A stretch of DNA of 64,000 nucleotides, taken from positions 1 through 64,000 of the forward strand of contig NCSJ02000178.1 in NCBI GenBank assembly GCA_002812745.2, in the 5' to 3' direction. Positions 61,592 to 64,000 of this stretch are shown here, in pieces. Each line of letters begins with the position of its first letter. The stretch's first letter is position 1. Under the pieces are notes generated by a model. The model did not search any database, was not told the DNA's origin, and saw only the letters and a list, made by a program, of their open reading frames with translations. Source of the stretch: Scytalidium lignicola (lineage: Eukaryota; Ascomycota; Leotiomycetes). The position numbers were made by a program, and so were the translations under genes.

Positions 61592-62980
61592 ATGTTAAAC
61601 CTCTTTACCGAAATGTAAGCAATGCTTCTTCAACCTTCACTTCTAATAAGAGACAGCGACAACACTCTATTACTCGTGTTGTTGGATCAACACGCTAACC
61701 TTTACGACCCATAGCAATTCACAACTCCGGGGAGCGTCGAGTAAGCTGGGAGGAGATAAAAGCCCCACTACTCTGACTTCCACCTCTGATGGGACGACCA
61801 AATCACGACGAGTGTTTCCAGTGGCTCTGCCTCCGGTGAGCTCGACGCCAAACGTCCTTCGCTCCCGATTGCTCCTTCGATCGATTTTGGTGAATCGAAT
61901 TCCATTCCAGATTTTCCTCGACTCCTACCTTTGTGGCTAAACCCTGCCTATGCAAAACAAATCGTCAAAGGGAACCTCATGACTCTTAGCAGTAAGACTA
62001 GGACAGTTGAACAGGGAGAATGGATAGCACATCAAGGTAGGCTTCCTTCCGATTCCACCCTTTCGCCGGCGCTTCTGCCAGGCCAACGGACCTAATATGA
62101 TTTAGTTATCGAACACTACCGACTGCTGTGGAACTTTGTTCGCGTGATTATTAAGACGGATGATGATGGAAGGGCCATATGTACCTGTCCGAAAATGTCT
62201 GCTGGAAAGTAAGGCGCCTAATCAGTGGGTTGTCTTACCAATCTAACATCATAAGAATCATTCGTACACATGGATTAACAGTAGCTCTAAACCGATTGAA
62301 TTGTCAGCGCATGATTATATAACAGTTGTCGGCCGGTGGATCTCCCGCAAAATTGACAACCCTGAACTCTTTCCGACAGACCCATCTGCGGTACTTTTTC
62401 CTATACTCACAATCCTGATCTCACCAGCCACAATCCTACTCTCGCCGGCCTCGTCCTTTCAACAAGTTCAGATGACTGGATAGGCAAACGAAGTGGGTTT
62501 CCCGAAGACTTTGCTAGCACTTGTCAGACTCTCTTTCTTCAGTTGTTCCGCGTCTACCCTCATCTCTACTGGGAACATTTCGTCGAGCCGTTCTACTATC
62601 TTAACTTGGAGAAGCAGCTGAGCAGCTGTTTCAGCCACTTCGTCTTAACGGCCATGACTCTCAACATGCTTGAACCTCACGATATGGAACTTCTCCAAGA
62701 TCTTATTGATCTTTGGGCAGCCGACGATACTTTCTCCCCAGATTCAAAGCCATACCAAAATGCAAATCTGAATCGCGGCTCGCAGTTATTACGCAATAAC
62801 ATTTCACTTCAGGCCAATTGGGGTGAGGGCTGGTCTAGTCCATTAGGAGTCTGTGGAGCAAAAGAAAGATTCTCTCTAATGAGGAAGAGATCAATAGTTC
62901 TAGTGATGAGACCTGTCACAGAACTGAGAGAAGAGGTCAAAGAGAGCTCTGGGATGTATGGGTCTGTATTACTTCAATAA
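61592..62980 (+). pseudogene. MOB-family (Mob1/phocein) gene with frame breaks
   Basis: MOB proteins are adaptors and activators of NDR/LATS kinases in cell-cycle and polarity control. Exon-like blocks can be traced at 61592-61614 (MLNLFTE), 61715-62036, 62106-62208 and 62256 onward. Hallmarks are LPLWLNPAYAKQIVKGN, VEQGEWIAHQ-VIEHYRLLWNF, CPKMSAG, NHSYTW, VVGRWISRKIDNPELFPTDP, LFRVYPHLYWEHFVEPFYYL and LNSCF-like LSSCFSHFVLTA, with the H-x4-H of the zinc site. At least three breaks occur. The frame changes between about 61803 and 61830. The join at 62208/62256 is one base out. The frame changes again at the T5 run 62395-62399, after which the protein continues as SYTHNPDLTSHNPTLAGLV. The usual C-x4-C is shortened to C-x-C. 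The C-terminus runs on past the normal end. A pseudogene is likeliest; several sequencing errors are the alternative. Confidence 0.68.
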
Positions 62981-64000
62981 AACCTGCCATTCCTGGCACA
63001 AGTGTCTATCAGCACTTTGGCGCTTAAGAATGCAGTTTGCTAAATATATCAATCCTCGGCTCGAGATGTCTTATACACCATTTCAATGATGCGTTTTCGA
63101 CTCGAAATATTTCGAGGCTTTCGAGGCGCTAAAGAATTTGGGTTATGTTTGGCGAGGTGAGTAGACTGCTTAAGCACATCTATGGATTGATTCTGCGACC
63201 ATGGGCCCATATTAACTTAGAAGGCGAGTTCGAATAATACCACTCACCGGCGAAGCGTGTCTATTAAGTCTGAGTAAAGCAGTTCTCACCTTGGAATGTT
63301 CACTCGTGAGGCTTCTCCACCATGGTGGCTTTCTCTGCCGCTGTCCGTTTTGCTTACTTCATCTATTTCACGAAATATAAATGAATAGAGGAGTTGTGAC
63401 TAGAAGAACTAACTATATACTAAAGATATTTTGTCCATTACATGCATTTCAATTATTATATTGCTTTGGTTTTAATCAAACCCACCCACCACCTGAGCGT
63501 TGATGTGGTCTCAGAGATCCTACTCCATAGTCCACAGATTACAGGCCTGCATCATCGTCGGCTAAAATTTGTGCAGTCTTGCTCCGAATCTTTTATTTCA
63601 TTTCGGGCACCACTTCTACCACTTTCAAGTCTGTTGATTTGTCAAATAGACGGCAGAGCATAGGACGTGCCAACCGAGATTCTTTCAACTTCACTGTGAC
63701 ACTGTCCTCATAGAGGTTCTCTTGGCACGCATGTAGTCAAGTCGAACTTTGATTTTAGATGGTTTTGACGAAAGAAGAAACTTTGAGTTTATATCACTGC
63801 CACGTGCCGAAGAATCTTGCTTTTGAGAATGTTACTCGACTACATGTAACTTGATCAGCTGTACGTTGTCGAGCTCTGTAGCTTTTTGTTTCAATTTTGT
63901 ACGAGTATATTTTGCTAAAAGTAAATAACTAGATTAATTTAATATAAAAGTGTTATCCCTCATATTAAAGTGATAGCCTTACAACTGCAGCAATTGCCAA
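62981..64000. other. AT-rich window end, no gene seen
   Basis: No supported gene in the last kilobase. ORF 63442-63663 lacks domain or splice context. Confidence 0.5.

Noticed and set aside
1..64000. CRISPR array, rRNA, secondary-metabolite cluster or intact transposase
   Set aside because: Searched by eye. There are no spaced identical repeats, no rRNA motifs, no PKS/NRPS/terpene domains and no DDE, RT or integrase signatures.

Overview
The window is nuclear DNA of a filamentous ascomycete (Pezizomycotina). The evidence is short spliceosomal introns (mostly 45-100 nt) with GT..AG ends and CTAAC/CTGAC-type branch sites, plus a set of typical filamentous-fungal proteins: a velvet factor, an ApsA/Num1 cortical anchor, a PIK1-type PI4-kinase, a Sat4/Hal-type kinase, ATG18 and a TYW4 fusion protein. 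Leotiomycetes is my best guess at class, by protein feel only. The sequence looks like a draft assembly. Single Ns are scattered, mostly beside homopolymers, and one N is an extra base inside an otherwise open reading frame.

Layout. 1-3007: low-complexity DNA and one doubtful ORF remnant. 3008-8221: atg18 (minus) and a seven-exon tRNA wybutosine-synthesising gene (plus), head to head across a 281 bp shared promoter. 8860-10810: a five-exon MFS transporter. 10811-13380: non-coding DNA rich in microsatellites, with (TACTG)n arrays and a pyrimidine-rich leader-like stretch that leads to no ORF. 13381-18685: an AT-rich island with short repeats, a hairpin, one probably incomplete ORF and one clean two-exon gene of unknown function, both on minus. 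18686-22034: PI4-kinase (minus). 23174-24461: a VelC-type velvet factor (minus). 24462-36685: 12 kb with no intact gene, holding pentamer palindromes, an F-box gene fragment and possible coding relics. 36686-38915: Sat4/Hal-like kinase (minus). 38916-45345: 6.4 kb intergenic. 45346-46807: conserved coiled-coil/disordered protein (plus). 48258-48357: intron-containing tRNA-Ala(AGC). 49205-50548: Gln/His-rich putative SANT-like protein (minus). 51292-56766: ApsA/Num1 nuclear-migration anchor (minus). 59134-59995: secreted Cys-rich protein with a recent 34-residue duplication (minus). 61592-62980: a MOB-family gene with several frame breaks, probably a pseudogene.

The intact genes are mostly housekeeping and developmental: autophagy, tRNA modification, phosphoinositide signalling, nuclear positioning and developmental regulation. 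They do not form a cluster or pathway. I found no CRISPR, rRNA, intact transposon or biosynthetic cluster. The least explained parts are the two-exon orphan gene in the AT-rich island, the dispersed TACTG/CAGTA palindromic arrays, and the long gene-free DNA upstream of the velvet gene.
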